Part shown: in pieces, positions 1 to 10,613 of the stretch
Position numbering within the stretch: the first letter of the stretch is position 1
How the letters are laid out: every line of letters begins with the position of its first letter
NCBI RefSeq assembly: GCF_000143415.4
Contig: NW_003314328.1
Coordinates: 125,916-189,915 of the forward strand
Source: Selaginella moellendorffii
Lineage: Eukaryota; Streptophyta; Lycopodiopsida; Selaginellales; Selaginellaceae
Reading direction: 5' to 3'
Length of the DNA stretch: 64,000 bases
Position numbers and translations under genes: made by a program
The notes under the pieces: model-generated
The model's input: only the letters and a program-made list of their open reading frames with translations
Database searches by the model: none
Told to the model about the DNA's origin: nothing

Positions 1-127
1 CTCTCTCACTTTCGTTCTTCGAGCGAGCTAGATCTCTCTCACTCTCACAGGTGTTTGGAGCTCAAGAGCTCTCTCTCCCCTCTTTTCCAGAGCAGATCGA
101 ATCGCCCATCATCCAGGAAGCGGAGAA

Positions 128-352
128 ATGGAGGCCGGGAAGGTGCTGAACAAGGTGCTCGCGGTGGTGATGTTGGTGGTGCTGTTGCTGGCGGTGGCGG
201 AGGCCGCGCGCCTGACCAAGTCGTTTGGTGGCGGCGGCCTCGAGGTGGACGATCTCAGCCTGGAGCAGCAGCAGCAAGTCCTGGATCTTGGTAGCCGCTT
301 GGAGCACGCGACCCGGCAATTGCTCACGCAGGATCCATACCACACTTACTGA
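128..352 (+). CDS. Possible small secreted peptide precursor (74 aa)
   Basis: The ATG at 128 opens a 74-codon frame that ends at a TGA. The first 27 or so residues look like a classical signal peptide: a short basic start (MEAGKVLNK), a hydrophobic core (VLAVVMLVVLLLAVA) and an AEA cleavage-type motif. The rest is a small polar chain with a Gly4 run, a Gln4 run and a C-terminus DPYHTY that contains two tyrosines. There are no cysteines, so a cysteine-rich peptide is excluded. I do not recognise the CLE, RGF, CEP, PSK or IDA signature. The CT-rich leader before the ATG and the TGATGATCATGATC tail fit a transcript but prove nothing. It could be a precursor of a short signalling peptide or a chance ORF. 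Confidence 0.45.
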   Translation: MEAGKVLNKVLAVVMLVVLLLAVAEAARLTKSFGGGGLEVDDLSLEQQQQVLDLGSRLEHATRQLLTQDPYHTY

Positions 353-2535
353 TGATCATGATCATTCTTCCTTCGTCGCTCGTTCTTCGTTCGTTCGAGG
401 TCTCTCTTTGAAATGAAAGTGGAAAAGAAAAAAAAAATTGTTCTCGTCGCGCTCTCTCCTCTCTATTCTCTCGATCTTCTCGGTCGATCTATCAGCTCGG
501 CAGCAGCAGTATCAGCAGCAGCAGCAGCAGCAGTGGCAGCAAGAAAGAAAAGAAAGAAAACTCGTCTTTGGTGTGTTCGTCATAAAAGACATTCGGATCA
601 AGAGGGCGGAGGGATCGATCGCTCCATAGCCGATGCTTGTTCTTCGAGGTTCTCTCGATTGGGTTTCCAGCCGGCATTCTTGCTACTGTGAAGAGATTCT
701 CTCTCTCTCTCTTGGTTGGGTATGTTCTTTCTCTTTTGGTTTGTGGGTCTAGTTAGGCTCTTTAGATCTTGCGGGGGCGACGAGGGGGCTCGCGGGAAGC
801 TACATTCTCTAATGTAGCTTCGTTCCTGGCGGGCATTTGTAGCATCTCTTCTTTTGCCACACTCTGGCATCAATAAGGAACTTTGGTTCTCTCCAGATCT
901 CCAGATCTCCAAATCCATGGCGTTCTTCCTTCTTGGGCTGTTTCTAACTTGGGTCTTGCAGATCTGGCAGGCGAGCTCCACGCTTCCCTCGCGTCTCGCC
1001 AGGAGTTCTTAAAGATCTGGGCGTGGATAACAGGTTCGTTCCCATCAATCCCGCGAGTGAGTAGTAAGTTTGCAGTGGGTTTCTAGCACGAAAGGCACGA
1101 GAGCAACCGGTCCCCCGTGGAAGTTTGGTGGGTGTTCTTAGTGTTGTTCGTTCGATCGGTGGTTCGTTCACATGATGGTCGAGAGAGATTGTTGCTCGCT
1201 CCACCACAATCCATCGCTCGATCGTCTCGATCGCTTTTGATTTCCATGGTGCCTCTATATTGATTAGCTCTGTAGCTTATAGCAGCTCCAAATGGCAGGC
1301 AAGCTTCTCTATAGAGCGATGTGATCGCCTTAAAAAACTCTTTCCAAAGCTAGCTTGTTTGATCAATCACGAGGAGAAAGAATTCTTCTTTGTCACCATC
1401 GCGATAAAAAGAAAAGCTCACGAGATCAAGCTATAGTAGAGAACTTTTTCTAGCGTATTCTCTCGTACGTACCGGCCAGCGTATGGCTACAGTACATTTA
1501 TTTCTCCCATCTCCTCTTTAGCCAGCTCACAGGAGCAAAGACATAAACAAAGCTTTTGTCGACATCGCCGAGTGAAAGAGCGACCAGAGCTGCGCAGCTA
1601 CTTCTTAATCCAAAGCCATCTCTCGCGAGCTCTTTTGTCCACAACCTCTTTGCGATTCCCCTCTAACGAGGAAAATTCCACTGCAAAAATCAAGCTCTTT
1701 AGTCGCGAACTAAGCTATGGAGGCGTGGCGATTCCTTCCAGCTTGTCCGCTTACACTGTGTAATTGGGCGATGGAAATACGAGCTGGATCGCGCAGCCTT
1801 ACTTCCAAAACAGCCAGCCAGCACATACTTTCTCGCTTTTCTTTTTTCTAAGCTTCACGGTCTTGTCTCGTGCTAGAGCTCTTCGTACCTTTTAACCAGC
1901 GCTGGAACAAACATCATGGCGATCACGTTCCATGATCTCGCAATTTGTGCAAGAGATCGATTTCATTTGAAACTGTGCTGAAAGCAAAGCTTACTTGGGG
2001 GTGTAACACGTTCTTCGTCTCAAACTTCCAGGAAGATCCCCGCTCTGGAGTTTTTTTGTAGCTCCCTTGCCAATCTCCATCCCGGCCAGCCAAGCCATCT
2101 TCTCTGGACTTCTGTCACAACACAATGAGAGGCGTTAGCGAGGGCATTCAAGGATTTTTGTCGCTGTCCTGCTTAGCTTCCTAAAGACAGAGACAAGCAG
2201 CTCTACTACTTAATCCAAACATTCTCAAGGCAAAAAAGTTCCTGTCCAGACCTCTGTGGTGCCTTTGCTCAGACGCAACCGGGTTTCACAAGCTGGATGG
2301 ATCGAAGTGAACGGGGAGGGGGCCTCCAAGTTGTCGGCTTTCACCAGAATAATTGCTGGAAGCGGGCAGACTTATTTCCAAAATAGCCAGCTGCCACACC
2401 CGAAGAATAAAGCCACAGTCAGTCCAGTTACCAAGTGTTTCGCTCAGGCCATACCTCGGGGCAACGTATCTCTCCTTCTTTCTCGCTGGCATTGTGCTTG
2501 CGAGGAGCACGACCTCTCTCCCCAGGTGGATCTTC
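353..2535. other. Intergenic region without a recognisable gene
   Basis: This 2.2-kb stretch lies between the small secreted-peptide ORF and the 3' end of the taxilin gene. It is CT-rich, with CAG microsatellite at about 500-535 and many GATCGATC-like tracts. Frames open over short distances on both strands, but none shows a recognisable domain or a consistent splice pattern. The part near 2250-2535 probably holds the taxilin 3' UTR on the minus strand. I see no RNA gene or transposon end here. Confidence 0.4.
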
Positions 2536-4567
2536 TCACGTCCCAGGATCCTGTACCATCTACATAACGAAAACGAAAGCGTTGTACCATCTACCACCAG
2601 AGGTCGAAATCCCACATACCTCTGGCTCCGGGGAGGGAGAACCGGTAACGCTGGATGGCTGTTTTCTTTCGGCTTGAAGGATCCTGCAGAGTGCCTCAAG
2701 CTTCTTCTTTTGGTTTGTGGTCGTCTCAAGCTGCTTCTTCAGCGAGCCACGCTGCGAGGAAACAAACGTCGTAAAACACAAGATCGAGCCGTTACTGCCA
2801 ACTTTCTTACCTCGTCCAAGAGCTCAATGAGAGATACATCACATTGTTGGCATTTCTTTTTGAGCGAGAGGTTTTCCTTTTCCAACGTCCTTATCGTTTT
2901 AGACATCTGCAAGGAAGAAATCACATTTCTGTAACTTAAAATATGGCAACGTAACCTTTTCCATCTCTTGTTTGAAGGACGCAAACACCTCATTACTCTT
3001 AGTCAGTGTGTCCTGCTCAAAGCCAATATGTTTTAGTTAAACATAGGATTTCGACCAATACCTGAAACTGCTCAAACTTGTCACCGTAGAGCGCCAGCTG
3101 CGAACGGAGATCTTGTTCTGTTAACAGCAGCTGTGAAATTTGCTCGGTATAAGCTCGTGCTTTCGCTTCTTCCTGTACGAAACGTTCCTGCTGTTGCTTC
3201 AGCTTTACTTCCAAAAGCTGATGTTCAAGCACCTTTGTCCGGAGCTACAAGTCGCAAAAGAAAAAGATGTAAAACGATTTAAACGTGAGGAAAAGGAGCG
3301 TGTACCTGGTGAGAGAAATGCTCCTCTCTTACTTCGTATTGCTGCGTGAAGTGCTTGAGCTTCTCACGCAATCTACAAGACAGCCTCCCACGTTAAGATA
3401 GGAGCTTGCAAAATAAAAACATACATTTCATTTTCCTTGACCTGCCGTATCCGGTCGTCGCCTTGTTCATCCAGTTTCAATGATATTTCCTGAAAGTAAG
3501 TGATGCTCGTCAACAATCAACTTCAAATGAGAGCCAACCTTGATCGTGTTATGAAACTTAGTTGACAGCTCCTGTCGTCGCTGCTGTTCCTCTGAGGCAA
3601 TCTTCTTGCTCTCGTCCTGAATGAAGAAGATGATTGTTTAATAAGATTGGCTTTGAGCTAGATTTGTACGCGTACCAAAAGGATCTTGTTTTGCCGTTGA
3701 AGCTCCCGACACAATGATTCCAACTTTTGACGAATTAGAACGCTCTTATTTAAATCGCCAGACACTGCAAAGAAAAACAAAAGAAGAAATGGTTGGTTAT
3801 CAAAAGCAGTGATTATATATACTCACAAGCAGCTCTGTTGGCATTCTCTAGAAGGAGCTTCTGGCGTAGAACACCAGACTCCTTTTCAAGCTGCTCTATC
3901 TCAACCAACTACACACAAACACCCAAGAGTTTCGAAAGTCCACCAAAAACAGTGAGCCTGACCTGTTGGAAGTACTTCGTTTGTAGCAGCTCCAGTTTCT
4001 CCTCGGCATTCTTGTCTGTAGACTCCAACAAGAGCTTGATTTCCTTCATTCGACACTTCCGCGATTTCGAAGCTTCCGAAAATCCTGCAAACGCTGTATG
4101 CATTACAAGAACTCACGAGAGGAAGAAGGAGAAAAACAACCAAAGAAAAAACACTTACTTCCATCCTTCACCAAAACCTCCTCTCCATTGCTCTCCGCGT
4201 TGCTACTTGGAAGAGAATTATCAGAGAGTGGAACTGGAAATCTCCGCAGCCTTTCAGCTTCTTTATCCGCCCTCAAGTCAACCGAAAAATCGCCCATCTC
4301 TGTCGTGGACACCGCTACATCGTCCACCATTTGCTCCTTGCGCGAGGGACTGCCGAGACCGCGGGGCGACGGCACGTAGGGGCCAGAATCGTCTAGCTGG
4401 AGCGGCGGCGCCGGTGGCGCATTTTGCTGCGAATTCGAGACCTCGGAGAATCCATCCGGCAGAGCCGGGAGGAGTTGGCCAGCCAGGGATTGCGACGAGG
4501 AGGATGCCTCCCCTACGGTGAACCCATCAGGCAGCGATTCCGCTTCCGGGAGCCGGGCAGCTGCCAT
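2536..4567 (-). CDS. Taxilin-family coiled-coil protein, 12 exons, about 467 aa
   Basis: Coding exons (minus strand): 4567-4159, 4084-3963, 3908-3827, 3764-3676, 3616-3539, 3489-3425, 3372-3306, 3244-3062, 3012-2956, 2906-2811, 2751-2620 and 2559-2536. All introns are GT-AG, 49-74 nt long, and the phases join to one 468-codon frame. Residues 1-136 are low-complexity and Ser/Pro-rich. From about residue 140 to 445 the chain is nearly continuous coiled coil with taxilin-type blocks such as KLESLCRELQRQNK, ELSTKFHNTIK and KKLEALCRILQAER. Taxilins (myosin-like coiled-coil proteins) bind syntaxins and nascent-chain factors in animals; the plant role is poorly known. The last exon (MVQDPGT) is the least certain: if the final intron is retained, translation ends at 2560. 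The start is the first ATG after an LTR insertion 53 bp upstream. This is the only clear host gene in the window. Confidence 0.85.
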
Positions 4568-4620
4568 GAAATCGACTAAGAACCCTAACACTTCCTAGGT
4601 ATAACCTAGGTATAATCTTG

Positions 4621-5421
4621 TGTTAAAACGCGGAGTGTCCAGAGAGAGGAGCACATCTAGCTGGTGGCAAAGCATAAAGTTTTGAGCAGATTCCTGCCAG
4701 TTTCAGTGTGGTTTGTGATCTGCCAGTGGAAACATGTTTGCCTGCATATATGTAGTGGAGTATAGTTCTTGCTATTCTTTAGCATAGGTGACAATGGTCT
4801 TATAGCTGGAATTCAAGGGGTTTTTCTTAAGTTTAAGATCTTGGTTGAGCTAAGAAGCACAGGCTCCTATGGATGTAGTTAGAGACCTTTTGGACACCTA
4901 GGAGGGGAGGTGCAATGCTATAACCAACAGCCATGACACCTTTGTGGAACCTCTCTGCTGTCATGTTTTGGAGTTTCATTAAACAGAATCTTAAACAGGC
5001 TGTGTGGCATATGGTTGGATTTCTCATCTGATTATCGTGCCCATCCTTTCTTTGAAAATGGTGCTAGAAGTTTGCTGAGATATGTTCTTTGTTGTAAGGG
5101 CTTTAGATGCCCGTTTTGGGTGCTTGTCTGGTTCAAAATTTAACTCAAATGGAGCAAGAATGTTTGGGCCAGAGAACAGACACCATTTATGTTATGATTC
5201 GGCGCAAAAAGACAAAAATCTAGTCATCCTAGACTATATTACACCACCTTTTGAGGTTCCTCACCACCTAACCATCCCTAAGCTACCTCAAAAGCTCTAC
5301 TGTGCCGCCGTTCCACTGTGAGCCCTAGGGTAAGTTAAGTCCTTTACCCTAACATGCCTTAATATACCCTTGAGCCTCCTTTTGACCGAAGTTGACCACA
5401 TGGTCAAAGCTGGCACTAACA
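4621..5421 (-). repeat. Complete LTR (801 bp) of a Ty3/gypsy element
   Basis: The segment begins TGTTAAAACG and ends GGCACTAACA on the plus strand, so it has TG...CA ends with a 5-bp TGTTA/TAACA inverted repeat. On the minus strand a G8 polypurine tract (GGGGGGGGAGAAT, rc of about 5422-5434) lies directly before TGTTAGTGCC, which marks this as the 3' LTR of the element to its right. The flank TCTTG at 4616-4620 would be one target-site duplicate. The matching 5' LTR is not visible near 10 kb. It sits 53 bp upstream of the taxilin ATG and is oriented the same way, so its promoter could read into taxilin. Confidence 0.75.
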
Positions 5422-5472
5422 ATTCTCCCCCCCCAATAAAGTCTTTGTCCCCAGAACGAGTTGTACCGGTGA

Positions 5473-6560
5473 TCACCCTTCCACAATCGTATACATCAAA
5501 GAGGCATTGAGCCTGTCACTTCGAGATAGTACACCTTTCAACTGGCTGACATAAAATACCAGATGAATTTTCACCCCAGCTAGCAGCTGCACCCAATAAG
5601 CCGCTTTACTAATGCACTCTAGCACTTCATATGGACTAGCATATCGATAGGAAAGTTTATCACTCTTCCCTGTCCATAAAGGCACTAAGGTGTTCCATTG
5701 CTCACTTGATGGAAAGATCACCCGCACAAAAACGAGATCACCCACCTTATATTCCTGAAATTGGCAATGCTCATTGGCAAACTTCTCTGCTCTATCCTGA
5801 GCTGTTTGCAAATTCTGTTTGCACACCACCAGAATCTCATCAAGTTCTGTGGCCAGATCAGCTGCCTCAGCATCAAACTTATCTTGAACGTCCTTACTCA
5901 AATGCAATCCCAACTCCACCGTTGTTCGAGGATGCTTTCCAAATATGGCGAAGTAAGGACTTAGCTTGGTTCCACTGTGTTGGCTATTGTTGTAAGCAAA
6001 TTGCACTAACGGAAGATATAAACCCACTATCCTTGCCTTTGACTAATGCTACAATGTAGCATATCCTCCACCACCTGATTCACAAGCTTGGTTTGCCCAT
6101 CCGTCTAAGGATGATCTCCACTCGAGAATTTCAAAATCTCTTGTATAGCCTTTGCAAAGCTTTTCCAAAATCCACTGGTGAACTTTGAATCTCGATCACT
6201 AATGATTTCATTTGGCAAACCAAAATCAGGAAAAACCTTCTCCAAGTAAACCACAGCCAAGTCTGAGGCAGTGACAGTCTTTCAAAGAGCCAACAACTGC
6301 ACATACTTCGTCAATTGATCCATTATGACCCATACTTGCTCCTTTTGCCTCTGTGTTCATGGCAAACAAGTGATGAAGTCCATAGAGATATTACACCAAT
6401 GGCTCTGAGGAATAGGTAAAGGTTGCAAAAGTCCCCTTGGCTTCTCCCATGGCACCTTAACCCGCTAACAAAGCTTGCATGATTTACAATACTTGAGGAT
6501 ATCAACCTTTATATTCCTTCAATAAAAGTTGCGTTTAATCAACTCATATATCTTCTTCCC
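5473..6560 (-). pseudogene. Gypsy integrase (zinc finger remnant, core and C-terminal part), broken
   Basis: The last 184 codons (6027-5473) are open and typical of the end of a Ty3/gypsy integrase: VQFAYNNSQHSGTKLSPYFAIFGKHPRT is the conserved catalytic-core tail, followed by a coiled linker (LDEILVVCKQNLQTAQDRAEKFA) and a GPY/F-like block (ASPYEVLECISKAAYWVQL). Upstream, in other frames, DFITCLP and VMDQLTKYVQ-type strings from the core are readable around 6480-6300, with stops between them. The remnant of the H2C2 zinc finger lies near 6560. The frame is interrupted, so no working integrase is made. Confidence 0.7.
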
Positions 6561-6787
6561 CCAAAATGATCAGCCTCTGAACGATCATGATAGTGGAATA
6601 AAATTTGAGTAATTAACGCATCCACCAGTGGGAAATATATATAGCCATTGTAGTAGAGAATCCCATTCACCAATGAGAAAGGGGCTTCTATCTGGTCTTG
6701 CAAAGAGGCCACCTCAATATCTTGAGCTTGAGCATGCTCAACCAACTACCCAAACTCGCTGACCACCTTACTCAAATGATGACAAAA

Positions 6788-7078
6788 TCATGTTTGTAAC
6801 GTCGCCACATGACGAACAAGAGATAAAGCATCCGCCACCACATTTGATTTTCCCGGATAATGCTCAATAGGAAACTCCCCAAACTCTATGAGTTTGACCA
6901 TCCAACGAGCTTGCCTAGTGTTCAACTCCTTCTGTGTGAAAAGATACATAAGTGGTTTGTGATCTGTCAACACTATGAACAATGCACCATAAAGATAGTG
7001 CCGCCACGTTCGCAAAGCATGAACAATAAAGAGTAACTCTTGCTCATATATGGAATAGCATTGCTCTGCGGAATTCAA
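6788..7078 (-). pseudogene. Gypsy RNase H domain fragment
   Basis: The 96-codon frame reads NSAEQCYSIYEQELLFIVHALRTWRHYLYG, then FIVLTDHKPLMYLFTQKELNTRQARWM and VADALS. These are the standard Ty3/gypsy RNase H blocks: the E(L/E)LLAIV helix, the TDHxxL strand and the N-x-x-ADALSR end. It directly follows the RT fragment and precedes the integrase, which is the usual order. Stops separate it from the RT. Confidence 0.75.
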
Positions 7079-7237
7079 AATTCGACTCTCATATGCAATA
7101 GGCTATCCTTCTTGCATGAGAACTCCCAGTGCATAACCACTCGCATCGCATGTCACCTCATAAGGTTTCGATGGATCAGCAATGTGAAGCACTGGAGTCT
7201 CGCTCAACAATCGTTTCAACGCCACAAAACTCTCCTC

Positions 7238-7935
7238 TTATGGCTTCTTCCACTCGAATGGCACATTCTTGTGTAACAACCGTGTCAAAGAAATAGCCAC
7301 CTTTGCAATCCTATGTTGGAAACGTCGGTAGTAACTAGCCATACCAAGGAAACTACGCAACTCAGCCACTGTAGTCGGTGTAGGCCAGTTTTCCACCATA
7401 GCCACCTTCCTTGGATCTGTCTTGACACCTTTAGATGTCACAATATGGCCTAGATATTCCACCTCCGACTTTGCAAATTCATATTTGCTCTTCTTCACAT
7501 AAAGTTTGCTGTCTCGGAGTAACAAAAGAACCTTGCGCAAATGCACCTTATGCTCCTCCATATTTTTGCTAAAAAGAAGAATATCGTCTAGGAAAATCTC
7601 CACAAACTCATGAACATAACGCCCAAATACCTCCGTCATCAACCGAGTAAATATGGCTGGTGCATTCATCAAACTAAACGGTATAACTGGAAACTCAAAA
7701 TGTCCAAAGCTTGTGTTAAATGCCATCTTGGAGATAGATGCATCATCCATTGCAATCTGATGATATCCACTCCTCAGATCAATCTTGGTAAACACTCGTG
7801 CTTCACCAAGCTTGTCTAAGATATCATCTATATGTGGCATCGGCATCTTATCCTTCATTGTCTTTTTGTTCAAAACGCGGTAGTCAATATATATTCACAT
7901 TGAATTGTCCTTCTTCTTCACAAGCAAGACTGGAG
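7238..7935 (-). pseudogene. Gypsy reverse transcriptase, nearly complete but interrupted
   Basis: The open part (7873-7238) contains the RT blocks in order: KDKMPMPHIDDILDKL, FTKIDLRSGYHQI, FSLMNAPAIFTRLM, EIFLDDILLFSK (the catalytic xxDD box, here FLDD), YLGHIVTSKGV and LRSFLGMASYYRRF. Just upstream GAPVLLVKKKDNSM and IYIDYRVLNKK continue the domain, with a TGA between them. All catalytic aspartates are present. It ends at a stop before the RNase H domain. Confidence 0.8.
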
Positions 7936-8305
7936 CACCAAATGAAGACTTACTTGGCTGAATAAATCCAAATTCAAGTAACTCCTTGACTTGTCATTGA
8001 ACTTCTTGCTCCTCCACATAACTTAATTGAAATGGACGCTGGTAAATTGGCCGCGTCCCTAGCTCCAATGTAATCCCATGCTCCACACCTCGTAACAGAG
8101 GCAATCTATGAGGAAGTTCAGATGGAAAAACATCAGAAAACTTGTCAAGTACATCCCATACTGCTGCTTCTCCCCCATACGTGCTTTAGTCCCCCAAGTC
8201 ACGAACAAACAGCAAGTAACTTGAAAGTGCTTTTCCATTACGACAAACCCACTTTAAAGATGTAGCAGAGAGTATAACAACTGGTGGCTGAATGCCCTCG
8301 CCAAA

Positions 8306-8854
8306 TCACACATTTTTAACGCCACCATACTCCAGCAAGATACGCTTAATACTCCACTTTATCTTTGGATCCACCTTCACTAACCATGGCATCCCAAGAA
8401 TGAAATCTACACGATGGATATTCGAGAGATAAAAAGTCTCCACAAGTGTGGTTTTGCCAACCAACACTTCCAGCCCCTCGACACAAGCATCGAAATGCTG
8501 AGGAGAGTTAGCTGCACCGTCCACTGTGTATGGAAGAACTCCACGTGTGACCAGGCTATGCTCCGCAACAAACTTTGCCGAAACAAAGTTGTCATCGCTC
8601 CCACTATCCAATAAAATCCGCACTGGATCGCCACAGAACACGCCCTCCAGCATTAAAGTTGATTCACGTGTATCCTCAAGCTCTATCTTGTTCCACACAC
8701 AGTTGAGCTGACGAGCAACGATCAAAAGTCTCTTCCTCTGATTGGAATGGTTGTTTTCGTCATCCTCACGCTGCAAAGTTTGCAACTTTTTGGTATCTGA
8801 CTTACTGTGAGAAGAAGATTGGCCATTCTTCTTGTCCTGCTCCTTATTCTTCAA
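8306..8854 (-). pseudogene. Gypsy aspartic protease region
   Basis: The 182-codon frame contains FCGDPVRILLDSGSDDNFVSAKF, the retropepsin active-site block DSGSDDNF, then VEGLEVLVGKTTLVETFYL and HRVDFILGMPWLVKVDPKIKW, where GMPWL is the conserved flap-to-end block (usually ILGMDWL). The N-terminal part is Lys/Ser/Asn-rich. Just upstream (about 8880) is a CCHC-like knuckle, CHHCGKLGHYKADF, whose last cysteine is replaced by phenylalanine. Confidence 0.75.
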
Positions 8855-8976
8855 TTGCGGAAAATCAGCCTTGTAGTGTCCAAGTTTGCCGCAATGATGA
8901 CAACCCTATCTATAATTCTTCACAAAGAACTTCTGGTTCTTGGACCCCTTTGCATCCGAAGTAGTCACCACCGACT

Positions 8977-9960
8977 TCAACTTGTGACGCTTGTTCCCAT
9001 CCTTGTGTCCATGGCGATCATCATGACAATTCTTGACAGAAAGACTCCGCAAACGCTTGCGAGACTTGTGCTTGTCATTGTCAAGTCAACAAGCCGCATC
9101 AAAGAGCTCTTCCAAACTCTTTGTAGGCTGAGAATGATGCAAGTGTTGCCGCATGCTCTCACTATGTAAGCCATCAATGAAGTAGGACTTGTCCTCTTTC
9201 CTGGACTCCACCAACTCCTGGAGTAGTTTGTCATGGTGTGATTGCTGCTGAAGAATGATCTCCTTCAGCTACCGCATTTCATTGGCAAAGTTCTCAAGAG
9301 CCGGAGGCATATGCTCAATAGTGACGGGCTTTGGTGTGGATGGGCGAACAACTGCACAGGGTGACTCTAACAGGATGATGGCTTGGTCGAAATCAACTCT
9401 AGCAATCCCCAGGTCGACTAGAAGCTTTCTTTCCAGCTTCATGGCAAATGAAAATGCCTCGCAGCAAGATTGGAATGTCTTCTTGAGAAGTTTCCGCTGC
9501 AAGTTCCCATGCAGACTTGCTATGAATGCCGTGATCCTTTGTTGCTCATCTTGGACTACTCTACAATCCCAACACTACTTCCAGTAAGCTCGAAACTGTG
9601 TGATGTAGTCAGGAACAGACTCGTGAGCACCTTGCTGGAATGAAAAGAGGTCGACAAGTAGCCGATTTGTGGGTTTTCCTCAACGAAGCATTCTCTAAAA
9701 GAAACAAGTAGTGTCTGGAAGTCTGTCTAGTCCTCTAGGAGGAGAGAATCTACCTTCAAGAGCCTTCAAGAGACTGCAAGAAGTCGCGGCACATACGATC
9801 ATTATCATCGATCATGTTTGTGGTGCAGTAGTAATCAAAGCGACTGATATGTGATGTTGGAGAGACTGTTCCCACACCTGAGAAGGTCAGCAGATCACTC
9901 CTCTTCTACAAAACATGGAGCTGAGGTTGAGCTAAAGGTGGCTGCGCCATAGCTCGTAGA
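8977..9960 (-). pseudogene. Gypsy gag region, broken into several frames
   Basis: The best piece (9502-9269) reads KLLKKTFQSCCEAFSFAMKL and DLGIARVDFDQAI, and it is very close to the gag fragment at 33656-34459 on the other strand. Stops and frameshifts divide the remainder. No intact gag can be made. The upstream untranslated leader is shared with the 33.3-kb copy (GAGCTATGGCGCAGCCACC-like stretch), which confirms a common family. Confidence 0.65.
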
Positions 9961-10189
9961 TCTAAGTCATTGGAATTTGCCAAGGATGAAGAGGACTCGG
10001 CCCGAGAAGGTGCAGTGACCTAAGTTGCCTTTGGATGTTAGAAAGTTTACTCCATACCTTAGGGCCTTGAGGTATGGTAAAAGGGTGCCAATTTGTCGCA
10101 TGTCTAGTTTGTATCGGCATCAAATACCCTGAATATTGCAAATGCCCAGTCAAGGCAACTGGGTTGACAAGAACAATAAGACTGTAGGC

Positions 10190-10525
10190 TAATGCTCAAG
10201 TTGCTCAAAGTTGCCCAAAATGCTTGTGACGAAGAGGAATAAGGGTGAAAATGGAGATGTAGGCCTCAAGCACACATAACCATTGACCCATGGGGTAATC
10301 GCCGAAGTAGCCACTAGAGTAGCCAGTAACCGGTAACTGGGGAGGGGCACCTCCCCCAACGCTCGTTCAAACACGAGAAATGCTTCAATGCCCTTCACAA
10401 AATGCCTCCCCCCCCCCACCTTGCCCTTATGGGGCAAGGGTTTTATACAAGGAAGATGGGGAATATTTTGAGAACCAGAATATTTCCTCTCTCTCTCTCT
10501 CACTTTCTCGGTAGGCACACCCTAA
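10190..10525 (+). repeat. Retrotransposon LTR/leader repeat, uninterrupted reference copy
   Basis: This segment contains a C-rich tract, the GC-rich string CCTTGCCCTTATGGGGCAAG, then TATACAAGGAAGATGGGGAA, a pyrimidine (CT)n run and CACTTTCTCGGTAGGCACAC. The same sequence occurs split in two: inverted at 28423-28560 and direct at 55883-55945, each abutting an end of a 13-kb transposon copy. Its uninterrupted version here is therefore an empty-site paralogue for that insertion (insertion point near 10468-10476). Confidence 0.7.
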
Positions 10526-10613
10526 CATGCGACTACAGTGGAATGCACTGGCTCCAGACGCGCGAGAACCCTCCAAAGAGTGTAGAGTGTACCTCTGCTA
10601 CTGATGCCAAGTG

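Larger units (their letters stand above)
5422..10613 (-). mobile_element. Degraded Ty3/gypsy retrotransposon internal region
   Basis: Domains read on the minus strand from right to left: gag (about 9950-8980), zinc knuckle (about 8910-8860), aspartic protease (8854-8306), reverse transcriptase (about 7935-7238), RNase H (7078-6788), integrase (about 6560-5473), then the polypurine tract and the 3' LTR. Several stops and frameshifts break the polyprotein. At 10590-10612, rc, TGGCATCAGTAGCAGAGG resembles an initiator-tRNA primer-binding site and would imply an LTR to its right. That LTR does not match the 3' LTR, so the 5' part may come from another family or a nested insertion. The gag part is closely related to the one at 33.6 kb. 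Confidence 0.7.
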
